DNA from: Chaetorhynchus papuensis | Taxonomy: Eukaryota; Chordata; Aves; Passeriformes; Rhipiduridae | DNA: 64,000 bases | Direction of reading: 5' to 3' | NCBI GenBank assembly: GCA_013396525.1 | Contig: VWYX01000875.1 | Coordinates: 62,001 to 126,000, forward strand | Part shown: in pieces, positions 11,701 to 25,357 of the stretch | Position numbering within the stretch: position 1 is the first letter of the stretch | Layout of the letters: the number at the start of each line of letters is the position of its first letter | Notes under the pieces: model-generated | Databases searched by the model: none | What the model was told of the DNA's origin: nothing | Seen by the model: only the letters and a program-made list of their open reading frames with translations | Translations under genes and position numbers: made by a program

Positions 11701-13358
11701 CGGCCCAGGTCCAAGCTGGCAGGTTTCCCCAGCTGAAGCATTTTCCCCGAAATGAGCCACACTGAAAATGACAGGACTCGGCTGCACAGGGTTCTGGCAA
11801 GAATAGCCTCTGAACAACAGAAAAAGCCCAGCAGTTTTCATCAAGGAGACATGTCAGCTTCTGAGGCTTGCACCTTCTTGCAGAGTGAGCTTAGCACTTC
11901 AGGAATAAAATGAAGTCAAAGCAATAGCAGGTTTGCACAGCTGGTACCCTCAGGAGAGCATGTGCCAATCTCACACCAGACCAGCACTGGTAAATCAGCT
12001 TCCCAAGTGCAAGTGTGGCACAGAGGAGAGGCAGAGGTACATAAAATTGTGGGCTTGGGGCTAAGGCTCCACATTTAACCCATACCATGCCCACAGACAC
12101 ACAGCCCCACACACGGACACATCATTCCTCAACAGGGATCAACTTCATTCACTTTCCAGTAGGATAGACAGATTCATTCACTCAGCCGAGAACAGGACAG
12201 GAGATATACATCAGCAAGCAGATCATTTTGAAAGAAATGGATTTCTTTCCCCAGCTGCTGAATAGCATTTTATTCCTCAAAAAAAGGCAAAATTAACAAG
12301 CAGTATTCATGAATGTGATACAGCCTGATTTGATCAATGTTTTCTCCCTTTATTAAGATGTTAGTTAATTATTCATTCCATAATTTTCCTAAAATGCTTG
12401 CTAAATATATTAAAAAGTATGCATCTTTATACATTCAATTACAGGCAGAAAATTTCTATTGCTTGATTGGGGAGTCATGATGCCAACAGCTCTTGTAGCT
12501 TGCCATCTTTGAAGGCAGAATCATACTTAAAACTTAGTCTAACTAGGCTTTTCATCTGAAACTGTAATTACTTTCCACTTCAGAGCTACACAATGAAGCA
12601 TCTTCCTATCCTTAAGCCTCCCAGAGCACAGCCAGCTTGCAAAACTCAGACAAAGAACATTATTGATTTTCTCAAAGGAGTAAGATATTTGCCAACTGCC
12701 AAGAAAAAACTGCAACTATTCATGTGTGGCAAAAGTAGATGCAGTGTGAGAAACAACACCGTTATGTCCATATCTCAGAAAGTCACTGCAGCTGAATGAA
12801 ACCTGTCTATCACAAATCAAGCAACATGAAAAACTAGAACAGCCTCTAGAAAATTAGTAACCTACATCTGAAGAAAGGATAAAACCAAGGTTTTGTTTGT
12901 GGTAATGAGGGGAAGGAACAAACTTCAATGTAAATACTTGCTATTTAAAAAAGAGTTCCGCAGAAAAAGGTTAAAGTGAGATTTAACACACAAAAAAATA
13001 ATCTCACTGCCTGCAAATTATAAACACGACCCAAGTATTCAGAGAGAAAAATGGCATCAGCACTGCAGCTGAAATTGCAACTCACCTGATATACACAATA
13101 AAGAGGCTGAAATTCCAAAAGTCTTCATTTTATGCACACACAAACATATATATTCGTGCTTTCTCAGTATCCTTCCACACCAAGTTATTACAACCACATC
13201 AGAGCAAGGGAGTAAGAAAAGACAAGCAAACAGAAAATGCCTTTAAAGAGCCATTCATCACAACACTGCTTATTAAAGAAAGGAATGAAACAATTTTAAA
13301 CAGATTACTGTTTCAATCCCTCAACCAGTAGCTCGATCAAAACAACAAAAACCCTTAC

Positions 13359-13415
13359 CTGGGCGTTCTTATTCCTGGCTTCTCTCCTTGCTGCTTTTTC
13401 TTTTAGCCTCTTCTC
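13359..13415 (-). CDS. DDX10: DDX10 small internal exon, Arg/Lys-rich helix (third of three)
   Basis: This is a 57 bp exon of 19 codons, phase 0 at both ends. The acceptor is TTTGTTTCAG just above 13415 and the donor is GTAAGG starting at 13358. The peptide reads EKRLKEKAARREARNKNAQ; the human segment at this place is EKRLKEREARREANKRQAK. It directly continues the KEKHR end of the previous exon. It is too short for a standard ORF search and was found by splice sites plus homology. It forms the end of a strongly basic, helix-prone tract that precedes the acidic C-terminal end of DDX10 in other vertebrates. That acidic end (an AFLDWSDD-like block and the stop codon) was not found between 1 and 13358, so at least one more coding exon must lie outside the window. 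Confidence 0.94.
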
Positions 13416-15881
13416 CTGAAACAAACAAGATGTATGGTTTTAAAGCAAACTCCTGTGGTTTTTTTTTCTTTTAATATTTTAAGATTAATGTTGAGCCATC
13501 TAGATATTTTTAATGCATACATGTTAGACTGGTGGTATTCACCCTACATGTTACTGATGAAAATGGTAAATGAAAGATCTGAATCAGATACTATTCATTC
13601 TTCTTGCTCTTAAAGGAAATCATAAAACTACAAGAATGATCTAAGCTCATATTTTATCTTTAGCAAGACTTGTAACTCCTAAAGGAATAATGCAGGCTGC
13701 GTAATTCAACAGTTAGTATTTGTCTGTAAAATAAGGCAGTTAAAATGGCACTAAGAGATCCAATTTTTCTTATTTCGCATTGACTTAAAATGAAATCAAA
13801 TCCACTTAACAAACTAAAATGAAAATTTTCCTAACTTCAGAATTGCTAAAGTAACTGGGGAGTGAAAGCTAAAACATCTTCTTCCCTTTCGTAAGTCCAT
13901 TACTAACAAACACTTCACAAAAGCATTTGCTTAGTAATTGCATTGATTCAGAAACCATAACAAAGTTCTCTTCACCAAAGAGATTCTGCTACAGGAAAAT
14001 GACCTAAATGCAGAGCTAAAACTCATCCAAAGCTGCCTGATAGATCTGCCAGCATACAGAAGTGCCCAAGATATTTAATTCAAATGACATTTATTGCTGT
14101 CTCTTTTGTTTATTCTTACACCAACTGAAGTATTATCTCTAATTTAGACTGTCAGGTCCTTGCAATTGAACATCCTTTAAATTCTTTATTTCATGAGGAA
14201 AGGACAGAAATTCAGGTGAGAGCACATCCTCTAGAAAAGCATACTGCTCCCTCTTCTTGTCTTAGTGATGCTGATGACACTGGTATTGAAACTCTTTTAT
14301 GCTAGCATAAAAATATTTCTGAAATACAACTCAGTTTCTCTGAGCAATATAGGCCATCCTGGTCAGCACATTTAGAGCCGAGTCCACATAAAAAGAGACA
14401 TTAGCATCAGCCCAGGGTCAGCACTTCAGCACACAGAAGGCTGAAGACCAGTTACATATCAGCTCACTTATGGGAGTAAGGAGAAAGCTACAGCTTCAGC
14501 ACTCCTGGTGCCATTTCCTCACAGTGATGCTGCTAAAACATATTGGTAGGTATCACACAAAGTTGTTTGGAAAAGCAGCACTTGACTGCAGACATGGGAA
14601 AAGGAGAACACAGCCACCAAGATTGTTCAAAACTGGTGTCTAAATTCAGGGGCTTTGCAGACATTTGTGAGGTACGTGCCATTTTCTATTTTCCCAATTG
14701 CCCTAACTACAGAAGTGTTAGCTTATTTTCAAAGTCCCTTTCTGTGTAAGACAACCTCTTCTCTCCAAATCAAAATGAAACAATTCCCCAATGCTTTGTG
14801 CAAAGTTGCCTGATTCAAACACCTCAACACACTCTGAATTACATGCCAGGGCCTTTAATGCATGCTGTGAAACAAAACAAAAAAAACCAAACCATCACTG
14901 TAGACAGATACAACACAGCTGTCTTATTATTTCAGATTTTTTTAAAGTATGTAAAAGCAAAAAAAGAAAAAAATTTCCTTTAAGGCCATAAGGGTATCAT
15001 ATGGGACTACAAAAGCCACCAGGACCAAGTATTGTCTGGTCCGCATGCAGTTTCTCCAACAAAGTAGACCTACGCATCATGGCCATAACATGATCACCCA
15101 TGTTATGATTCCTTCTCTCCCAAGTCAAATTTAAATTAATTTCTGCTCACTTTTGATTATGATCTTCTACTTATTTACTTAAGTTTTCCATTTCCTCCAC
15201 GTTAAGTGGTTTAGCTGCACATTCTCCACTCTTTGGGGTAACCATTGGGGTTCTCTCATTTTTCTACTAAAACTGTGGTAATATTCAAACTTTACCCCTG
15301 CAAAACTGACAGAGAACAGAGCTAGAAAGTAATACACCAGATGTTACTAAGCAGCTTTTGACTTGGACAGTCTAGAAAATTTTGGATAGAAAAATTCTGT
15401 GGTGTATGAAATGTCAGTGTTGTAACTACAGCTACAGGCTTAAGCAAATATAGCAGCAAAATTCCTGCTCAGGGGATTTATAGCTGAGCACTGAGAAGAC
15501 AGCTATGAAAGCAGAAGACTGACATAAGGACACAGAAGAGGAGTACACAGACAGCATAATATACTTTAGTCTCCAAAGAACAGTATAGACACAAAAAGAT
15601 TCTAAAGTTAATAGGTCCAGAGACTGAAATCAGGAGCTCAAGAGAAAAACAAGACAGAGAAGCAATCACCGGGAGCTGCTGTCAAGACTTCTTTTTTTTT
15701 TTTCCCCAAGCAGGGGAGAAAGAGGGTTTGGATCCTTGTCAAGGAAAAATAAAACGAGATTTTTCAGAGGGTGCATGTGTGTTGGCACTGAGCTGTAGTT
15801 AGGAGAGCATTTCAGAAGTCAATTATTTATCAGGCCTGCTTCTGCTGTTTCACCCCAACACACTCCAAACAACACTGGGCA

Positions 15882-16125
15882 TTCACAGGGTCACAGGATC
15901 ATTCCAGCTGGAAAGAACATCAGGAGGTCTATGGTCCAACCTCACAGAAGAGTCAGCCCTGAGGTGAGGTCATGCTGCACAGGGCTCCATCCAGCCATGT
16001 CAAAATCCCAAGGCTGGAGACTGCACATCATCTCTGGTCAGCCTGTGCCACAGCCTGACTGCCCTCACACAGAAAAACTTCCCCACACATCCATGCTGAA
16101 TCGCTTGTTTTAACTCATAGCCATT
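15882..16125 (-). mobile_element. CR1 LINE 3'-end fragment
   Basis: The antisense CR1 signature starts with TCACAGGATCATTCCAGCTGG, the complement of a CR1 3' terminus. It continues through a GAACATCAGGAGGTCTATGGTCCAACC block and a CTCACACAGAAAAACTTCCCC block. It is 5'-truncated, as nearly all CR1 copies are, and lies in the same orientation as DDX10. Confidence 0.8.
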
Positions 16126-18621
16126 GTCAGAGGTTTTGGTCCATTTAACTTTTGACATGTTAATTTATTAATCAGAACACTCAAGTGAAAAACCATATAG
16201 AAATTTCAGTGCATTCCACAGATGTATTTACAAACCAGGTTCTGCTCTGATAAAAATATATAAATACAACTCACTATACATTGAATTTCCACAAACCCAC
16301 ACTGGCTAATATTATATTCCTTTCATTTAGTTTTTCACTAATGGTATTATACAGCTCAGAGACCTTCTTGGTCAGCTTTTAAAATTTACTGCAAATTATC
16401 TTTTTTTCTCCACACTTACACAGCTACCTAAAAAGGATGGTTATAACCTCAGTAATCAAAGGGATGAAAATTTTCAGTCATCATCATGCAATGTAGCTAA
16501 ATCACATTCTTGGCTTTAAAGAAGAGTTACAAACCTTCTACCTTTTCTGCCCTAGAATTGACAACAGAACCAGCTCTGCCTAAAAGAAGCCCACACTATG
16601 GATACAGGTCTACTATATGGAAGAACTACTCACTGTTCTTAACCATGAAGTTAAGAAGTCTGCCACTGCCTTCTTTTCACATTTAATTTCCCCCTCCTTT
16701 TACTGCTGGGGTTTAAAACAAAAACTCATACACCGTTTAATTCCTAAAACTCCAACACACTTAAATAAATATTCTAACATTTACATTCCATGTTCTCAAC
16801 TTGAGACAAAAAATAATGGCAGCTCTCTCTAGCTGGTGAGGTCAGGAATGTGTGAAAGATACATAAATACAGAGCTTAAACCCCAAGTTTTTAGTTAGAA
16901 AAAAAATTAAGTCCAGCAATTTTGAGAGTTCTTCCCTCCCAAAAGAAATCCTCTCTTCCATGGACTCTCTCCTTTCTACATTTAACCGTTCATTTTACAT
17001 TGCCCAGAGGGTTTACTGCAATATAAAAAAAATTCAGCATTTATTTCCATGTATTATGAATAGTTTTGTTTCATACAGTAATTTTTCTTTTAGCTTTTTA
17101 ATTTGTAAAAAAATTGCACAATAAAAGTCCTCTTTCTTTCTTCTGAAGAATTTATGCATAAGTCAGATTTACATTAAATAAATTCTTTTAGCTGATGATA
17201 GGCTGCAGTTTTTCCACTCTAAAATTTCACTGACCTCTTCTATTTGCTTACCTGAAGGCAAATAAGTTCCACTCAACACAACCAATGCATATTATGGCAT
17301 ATTTAGCTCCAAGAGCATTAAAAAAGCCTGTGGCAAATCTATTTCCTGTAAAAATTTCATGCTCATCTGAGTCCTCTGAAGTCTTTTTATTTAAATACTC
17401 AAGAACTCCCTCAGGTTTTGATCCATCATTTTAACACTAGATTTTTAATAACTATTCCTTCTGATACTGATGCCATAATTTGGAGCTACCAACCTATTCT
17501 GTGTAACAGCTGAGGTAATGGTCTAACACACAACAGTTCTTTACAGGTGACCAAGGTCTGGAACAAATCACTCCATTGCCTGGAAAAATCTGGCTGTCAT
17601 TTGCAAACACATGTTGGTCAATCCTGGTACCTGATACCAGGTCTTGGACTGCCTCCTGTTATTTTAGTGGGATGTAGCTCAGGTCAGTCAGTTGTGCTGC
17701 AGCAAACACACAAAGAGCTGTTCATAAGTTCAGAGCAGCTCTCATATATTGGCACTGCCATAGTCAAGAGCTGGTTTCCATCCAAATTTTAAAGCACAAA
17801 TGTGCTCTGAAAACTGACTTAGTAAATGTGCTTCTCACATTTGTATTCTCCAAGATTTCACACCAAGCTTGAATTGTTTACATGCCATTGGTACATTTAT
17901 ATTGCTATGTAGCTTAATATTTCTCATTACAGAGATTAGCAAACCATCTACACGCAAGCATTTCTCCAACCACCAAAACAAACCAACATTCCTAACTCAA
18001 AGATAAAACTGAATCAACTTATTAGTATGTCTTTGAATATTATTTTTAAAAATTATATCTGGAAATTAAATACAAAATTGGTTACTATTAAATAAACAAA
18101 TCTTAATACCTTCAGGAAAAAATAAAAACCCTTTTTATTGTCTTGAATTTGTTTTGTTGGTTTTTTTAAATCTCAATGTTTGGTTTTAGAAACCTATTAA
18201 ATAATCTCTTCAAGCAACAGACTATATAAACATAATTATGTAAGCTTCATCTGTAAAGCTGATGTTTACTGTAAAGGCAGGGAAACTGAAACACCTAGTA
18301 ATCACCAATTTAAGGCAACATACAGTAGGCATCAAAGGCATGTGAAAAACAGCACAGGGACAATCTTAAACATTAAACAAGCACTGCAAAAAGTCTTAGA
18401 GGCAGTGGAAAAAAGGCATTCTCATTAAAAAGAAGAAAACAGAAGCTAGCAGAAACCGACCCTTAAAAGGACATTCTTGGAACAAAACCAACACAGGAAA
18501 CCAGAGGACAAAGCTCCAAATGATTCCTTTCCTACTTAGACCTGAACACACCAAGTATGTTTCAAGGATAGAAAAGTTTTTATGAACTTTTAAAGTAAGT
18601 TGGTTTAAACATACGTATATG

Positions 18622-19092
18622 GATGAGAGGCTGGACATGACCCAGCCATGAGCACTGACAGCCCAGAAAGCCAAACGTGCCCTGGGCTGCATCCAAAGCA
18701 GCGTGGGCAGCAGGGCCAGGGAGGGGATTCTGCCCCTCTGCTCTGCTCTGCTGAGACCCCACCTGCAGTGCTGCATCCAGCTCTGGGGTCCCAGCACAGG
18801 GAGGACATGGAGCTGTTGGAGCCAGTCCAGAGGAGGGACACTGAGATGATCAGAGGGCTGGAGCACCTTTCCAGTGACGACAGGCTGAGAGAGTTGGGGT
18901 TGTTCAGCCTGGAGAAGAGAAGGCTCTGGGGAAACTTAACTGTGGCCTTCCAGTAAGTCAGCTGGAAAGGAACTTTTTACAATGGCATGTAGTGGGCAGG
19001 ACAAGGAGTAAAGGTTTTAAACTGAAGGAGAGTAGGTTTAGATTAAATATTACAAAGAAATTCTATACTGTGAGAGTGGTGAGACTGAACCT
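18622..19092 (+). mobile_element. CR1 LINE fragment (end of ORF2 and 3' UTR)
   Basis: Plus-strand CR1 is recognised by GCCCAGAAAGCCAA, the CTGGGCTGCATCCAAAGCAG block, CTGCATCCAGCTCTGGGG, the GGCTGGAGCACCTTTCC block and AGCCTGGAGAAGAGAAGGCTC, followed by CTGAAGGAGAGTAGGTTTAG. The copy loses similarity near 19092 before the usual 3' terminal repeats. The open frames of up to 156 codons on the opposite strand here are antisense shadows of CR1. Confidence 0.9.
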
Positions 19093-19762
19093 ACATGCAC
19101 ACAAATACATAAAGTGGGAGATAAAGATAACAGTAATTCAAAATACAGTTTCAATGGAATTATATCATGAATGAAGTTAGTTAACACCGTTTAAAAGTAA
19201 TGTTTCAAGCTGGGAACTAAAATCTTAACAAATCAATGGAAGTTAAACTGCAAACCACACTAATATATTTTACGGAAAAGTAGAGGAAAAAGGGCAATGA
19301 TGCCCTTCATCTCATTTCGTGGCTGCTTTAGGTTTCAAAGGGATGATGCCATTCAAGAGTGCAAAATTCATTATCTATAGAGGTCACAGGCTCTTGAGCT
19401 GTCTTAACGCAGCCATCCATAAGGAAACACCCTGCTCCAACACCAGGTCTGAGAGAAGGCAGAAGAACCTCACACATACCTGTGCCTCCTCATGCAGGCA
19501 CCCAGCAGTACCCAGATCCCAACAAGCACAGGCTGCAGCTCCTGTTGGAAGCTGCAAGGCTGCCTCACAGAGCCATGACAGATGAGGTCAGCATTTTGGG
19601 CAGTTGTTCCAGTACATCCTCCAGCAGGACAAGCAGCCTGGCATGGAAGCTCCTTTACAGCACTAGGGTGTGTAAAGGCTCACTTTAAGGTTATGCCTGA
19701 ACTACTTCAGCCTCCACCCACAGCTGCATTTTTGTGGCATTCATCTGATTAGTGCATACACA

Positions 19763-19889
19763 AACCAGCTGGTCAGACCCTGGTGTTAGTAACACCAAGG
19801 TTGTGGGTTCAATCACCATACAGGCCATGCACTGCAGAGTTGGATTCAATAGTCCCTGTGGGTCCCCTGCAACTCAGAATATTCTATCA
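19763..19889 (+). mobile_element. tRNA-Ile-derived SINE with CR1-like tail (TguSINE1-like)
   Basis: The head resembles tRNA-Ile: an A-box-like CCAGCTGGTCAGACCCTGG, then GTTAGTAACACCAAGG, then a B box GGTTCAATCACC (19806-19817) and CATACAGGCCA. It is followed by GAGTTGGATTCAATAGTCC and CAACTCAGAATATTCTAT, the CR1 3'-end-like tail that lets CR1 reverse transcriptase mobilise it. This layout is that of TguSINE1, known from passerine genomes. The tRNA part is degenerate and is not a functional tRNA gene. Confidence 0.85.
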
Positions 19890-20635
19890 CCCATGATCTC
19901 ATTTTCTTATTTTTCACATCAGTCAGATGAGGTCAAGAACTCTGATTTTGCTGCAGGACTCTTAGAAAACACCCGAGGACACTTCAAGCTCTAGCTCTAA
20001 GTGTGGCCCATTCAGCTGCTGAAGTGAAAGATAAACAAGCAAGCCCTTGTCTCCACTGGCACCACAGGGAGACCAGATGGATGCAGCTGCTAAGGCTGAA
20101 ATGGGATGCTTGGCAATCTACTTCTCATTGTCCATCCCCCTTATATTAACAGCTCTGCATCCAGAGTATAACAGCAGCATTGCCTGCACACAGAAGCTAT
20201 GGAAGGGCTCAGATAGGCTTTCTAACAAAGCAATACTCTCTGATTTATTTTACACATCTCTCCACCTATACTCTTCTTTGCCGTTCAGCTGAATACTCCT
20301 CTCAGCAGTAACCTCCTTCCCTTTGTATTTTGCTCCTAGGCTGGCATACTCCTACCATGAGAGAATTTTATCATTCTCACCCAGCACCACATTAAACCAA
20401 CTGTACACATGGTAACCTGACAAATTCCACCTCAAAGTGCAGGACTATTCAGGTGCTTTCCTTAATAAAGAGCATAATCCTGCTCTTCAATTTCTTACCC
20501 CTTCAGGTTATTTCCTTGGAAATATGATGCAACCTTTCTTCAGAATTAATCTAATGATTAGTTTCAAACTAAAAATACTGTTTTACATGGGAGCATTTAT
20601 CTTCAACTATATTGAATGCCTTATGTTATATATAT

Positions 20636-20677
20636 TTTTATTATTATTATTATTATTTTATTTTATTTTATTTTATA
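20636..20677 (+). repeat. (TTA)n / (TTTTA)n microsatellite
   Basis: About six TTA units pass into four TTTTA-type units in a continuous AT-only tract. A further AT-rich stretch with a repeated ATTATTTTATAAAACT segment follows at about 20764 and 20801. Confidence 0.9.
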
Positions 20678-21439
20678 AAGAAAATCCCTGGGGAGTCTTT
20701 TCCATTTCTTGAGCATGGTATATGGTATTCAATGATTTAATACAATACACTACAACTTTCAGAATTATTTTATAAAACTTTATTTTAACTAAAATTTTAT
20801 TATTTTATAAAACTACAACCAAACACGTTTAAATCCTAACTACTCTGTCATCAACAGACATCACTTGCAAAAGCAGGCAGCCTAGAGCTCCATCTGGAAT
20901 GGGGCTGCCAAAGGAAAGTGTAAGTCATAGGGGTCTCTCCCCCGAGAGCTTTCCCAACCCAGCCATGGCTCAGCCAAGGCACGGGGTGAGGACTGTGGCA
21001 GGAGCCAGAGGATGGAGAGAAATAAAGGCTACAGCATTGGACCAGGAAGCAAACTCCAGTGTGGTATGAGATATGTGGGCAGCAGGGATACCTTGAATGT
21101 AAAAATGTCATTAGTAATGATATCCTCTTATTACTGAGACAAAGACAAGAAGGAGAAAAAGTAATAAAGTGAATACGAAATAAACTAACCCTAATGAGCA
21201 GTAGGGCAGACAGTAAGAGAAGATGTGAACTCATAAGTCACTGACAGATGAACACAAGCACAACCTTGGGAAGGTTCACACAGAACTTTGTGACTGGTAA
21301 GAAAAAGAGAAAACAGGCTATCAGTGTTTATCAGCCTCATGGGGAAGAGCAAACTTAAAATGGAATATTTGAAAGGCACTATGAGACTGTGCAGAAAGAC
21401 CACGGAAAAACCCAAGGTCAGTGAGTACAAAAAGGCCCT

Positions 21440-21790
21440 ATGATATAGGTATGAAATTAGACGTATTTAGGGTCCACTCTACTATCTAATGTATTGGTGA
21501 GTGTGCTTATCAATCAAAAGGAGTGAGATCTTCTTAGTCCTGCTGGTAAAAATCAGCCCTTATCAGCCAACAAGAAGAAATGAGCTGGTGCTGCCTGTGC
21601 TGTGCACGTTTCTGTGAGTGCAGCCTCTCTTGTCTCTGTGGATACCCACAGAGTGTGCCTTGTGTGTGCCCCTCTGTGCAATACCTGTGCAGGGGGCTTG
21701 CTCTGCAGCCTGCAACAGCAGCAGGCTTCATCAAAACACCTGCAGATGAAACTGCCTGAGGTTCAAACCCAAGGGATTTGGCTTCCCTTA
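21440..21790 (+). other. GC-richer segment, possible decayed LTR
   Basis: This block is clearly richer in G+C and in CTG/TGTG words than the surrounding intron. It shows an LTR-like GTGTGCCTTGTGTGTGCC section and a CCTGCAACAGCAGCAGG section. I could not define ends, a target-site duplication or a polyadenylation signal. It may equally be unique sequence. Confidence 0.25.
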
Positions 21791-23296
21791 CCAGCCTGCA
21801 ATCTTCCACTTGCAAAAATGAATTTTAATTAGAATTCAATATTCTCTTCATGAAACTGAAAGCTCTTTATTTTATGATAGTCTTTACATAAAGTCTGGCA
21901 CAAGGAATTTTCTCTTTTAGCCTTGGAAACAGTTAATAGAGTAATTGTATTTGGGAGAGCAAACACACAAAGGGCAAAACATCACTGTGTTTCCTCCTCA
22001 TTAAAACTATGCACTATGCCACTAACAAATGCATTTAGGGCACAGGAGACAAACCAAAGAGGGGTATTCTGTTTCAGTACAGTTTCTAAAATAGTTCTAT
22101 ATTTTGTACTGAATTAAGAACAGCATAAGCAAAACTTTGAGAACATATAACCCTAAACTTCAAGTGGTACAAATCAAGATCATTTCAGTGGTGCAAGGGC
22201 CACAAAATATCTCCAGATTCCTTCGAGCAACATCAGTATCACTGGAAGATTGTGCAAGGAGTCTCAAAAATACATAGTATATATTACATTTAAAATACAG
22301 ACTTGTGGTACAGTGCAGTACCTTCTGAAAGATCCCCCCTGTCACCCGCAGTCTAACTGAGTCATCCCTCTATAAATACATTTGTTTAACATCTCCCAGG
22401 GAGTTACAGAATTACTGCATTTTGCAGTATCAGACCCCTGAAGACAGTCTCACTTTGTCTGATACTAATACTGTCCAAATGAAATTATATTTAAAAAAAT
22501 ACTCCTGGCCATCTTCTCACATTGATGATTCAAAATTCACAGCATATGGTACTTGTGGGAAAGAGAGGTAAGAAATAAAGCTCCTATTCATTTTTCCTTC
22601 AGCACCAATGGGTATTTTTCTGAGCTTGAGTTAGGGAAAGAGAGTTTATTAAGAAGGGAGATGAATCCCTCTCTGCCACTATTTTCTTCCTAACAAAAGT
22701 GCATTTTCAGTTGAAAACTTGAAAAATGGAGTGCCAAAACATGTTCTGAATAGTTTATTCACTTCTCCCTTTATTGTTGTTTATAACATTTTACACATTT
22801 CAAATGGCTTTCATCAAATAGCCATTAAGGCAGAATTCTTTTCACATTATCTTGATCAGTGTTACTGTCCTTTCCTTGTGCTCAACCACTAAAATTTATT
22901 TTGCTTCCAAAACTTCAGTAAGCATTAATTACACTACAATTATACCTCAGCTTTATTTACTTTTATCCATCTGATTTTCAGTTTTCCCGTATTTGCGGAG
23001 GAAGGAGATGATAATAAAAACGTGAGACTCATGAAGGAAACCTAATAGACAGTGTAGTGCAGATGCTCTGCAAGTTGCCACAAGCCTTAAGGCGCTGCAA
23101 CACACAACTCATCTGAGCATCTCATGAATGCATCAAAACATTTTTCGGATCATATGGGAAACTGTGCTCATTTAAATTACATTCACAAATGGATTTAAAA
23201 GCAATGGCCTGTGGATACTTTCTGAATAGTTTTGTTCTTCATCAGAAACAGTTTTGAAAGGAAAGTTCATAATAAGCTTACATGCCATGTTCCCCT

Positions 23297-23314
23297 AAAA
23301 AAAAAAAAAAAAAA
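23297..23314 (+). repeat. Poly-A run
   Basis: An uninterrupted A run of about 18 bases. No retrotransposed gene or LINE body was recognised directly upstream. Confidence 0.85.
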
Positions 23315-25357
23315 GCTATTTTTGGGATGTTCTGATTTTAAGAAGTTCACTCTTTTTTCCCAGAGACCTCTATAATCTTCAAGATTTTACTGAGGAAACC
23401 GTAAGAAAGGGATTCTCAGTTGAAGATGACCTATAAAAGTACAAGCTTTATGAAAACACTGCTTTTTCTACATCCCCTCACTATCTAAATCAAAACCTGA
23501 ACCCCCCTGCCAGATAAAAGAAGCTGGATGAAATAACATCTCCTTTTATAGCCTTCTGTAAATTGTTTTGTTTTTGTAAGTCACTATTTCAAAGCCAATG
23601 TAGAGACTTCAGGTATTACACATTCAGCTTGAGGGGACTTCTTGATTACATGTACCTAAATGTGTCAGACTGCTATACTTGACTTACACAGAATGAAAAT
23701 GCATTTGTCTCTAGTGGTCTGCTAATCTATTTGTGTAATAACTTTAATAGATTTAGCATGTTTCAAAAGTTGATTTTAAGAAAAAAAAAAAACAAACTAC
23801 TGCCACACACACACCAGGAAACTACACCAGGTATCAGCTGCAGTAGGAAGAAAAGGAATTAAGAAGAAGAAAGAAGAATCAAGATAACATTTGAAACTTG
23901 ATGGAAGTGAAGGAAAGTTAAATTGATTAAAATGTTAAGCAAAGGTCTTGAACCAATCTGAAGCAAAAGCAGAAAGGAAAGATTTAGCCATGGCTTTTAC
24001 AAAAAGCTAGGAAAAAGAGAGTTGTAGGAGAATTCAGCAGCCAAGGCAGAAAATGAAGAAACAGAGAGTTGTCACATCTGATACTGGAACATTTGTTGAA
24101 TGGACAAAGATCTACAGCAGTCTGCTTGCAGGAAGGAAACTTAAACAAAGATAGGAATGAAATAATTAGCATTACTGCAGAAAGGACAGGTCAGGCAATA
24201 GAGTTCATGTTATGACATGATGTATTTTGGCTCACAGTGAAGCATGGAGGATTTAAAAAGAAGCAAGGACAGTCACAAGTGATGGATTTAAGACTTTGTA
24301 TAAAGGGTTCTGCTGAATGCCAGCAAAGGGATATATAAGATGGGATTAAAGCATGTGACTTTAAAAAGTTCCTCTTTCAATGACATGAGAAAGGCCACTA
24401 AGACATCCACACTTACACAAAATCTGAAGTCATGAAAATAAAGTCTCCTAGGCTTTTTTTTGCTCTCATATCCCTTATTGGTAACACACTTGAATATTCA
24501 TCTTTTGGTTTCTCTCTCTCCCTGCACATGAGGGTAAGAAATAACTTATAACACTCGCCTGTCAAGCTTACATAAACAACCAAACTTTTAATAGCAAATT
24601 CAGACAATGATCAGGCACCTGACCAGGTTTCTGCAGTATTGTCATGATACAAGGACTTGCCTAGTTCTTCTTCTTTCATATCACTGAGATGTGAGCCAAA
24701 GATTCAAACTCAACTAGTATCTGCTACTGAGTGATTGGGAAGGGAATCTTTTGGAAAGGGAAACCTTATGAAGTGGGATAATTTTTAAATACCATTGGGA
24801 AGTCACTGTGGAAATGGCCATGTAACTCACTTCTGCTGTGAGGCAGTTCAGATTTTCCCCTGGCATTCTTTTGTTAATGAAGGACTGATGACTCGTCCCA
24901 TCAACAATTCAATAACTTACGAAAACATTAGTGAAAAAACAATGGCTGAACTGGCTAAAATAATGTTTATCTATGACACTTATCTATGATTTCTGAATTA
25001 TGCCATAGAACTTCTCCCTACAGTGTGAATTTAAAAAAATACCCATTTTCTGGTAATGGAAAAATTGAGTAGTACCTTCCCCACCTAGAAACAATGTAGC
25101 CTTTTCATGAATCACAGGAATAAGGCATTTTCTGATCACTGAACCAGTTTAACACGACCCAAGAGAAAGGAGATGTGCCTGTCTCTCCTTGGATGAGACA
25201 AAAGAGCAGGGCTCAGCACATTTTCCCTATCATTATTATTACAGCTATTTCCTAAGTAGCAACAGTTGGCTGTCAAGAATCCCAGACATAAAGGATGACT
25301 TAGGAATAAGGCAGAGCAAGAGAATCAATCTGTGTGTCAGCCTTACCTTATATAGCC

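Larger units (their letters stand above)
1..13358 (-). other. DDX10: DDX10 intron downstream of the 57 bp exon (3' end outside window)
   Basis: This stretch is inferred to be intron. It begins with the GTAAGG donor of the 13359-13415 exon and contains no recognisable DDX10 terminal exon. Most of it is AT-rich single-copy sequence with only short, non-homologous reading frames. Identifiable contents are the LTR complex at 1213-2945, an LTR 3' piece near 3530-3866, a pyrimidine tract near 5754-5790, and an unexplained minus-strand open stretch at 655-960. From 3900 to 13358 I see no gene and no repeat I can name. A C-rich, low-CpG segment at about 8390-8800 looks like decayed repeat, but I cannot assign it. 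Confidence 0.85.

Noticed and set aside
18396..18866. 156-codon minus-strand open frame
   Set aside because: It mostly runs antisense through the CR1 fragment that starts near 18622, so it is a shadow of the repeat.
19763..19835. tRNA-Ile-like sequence
   Set aside because: The acceptor and D arms are degenerate and it continues into a CR1-like tail, so it is a SINE head and not a tRNA gene.
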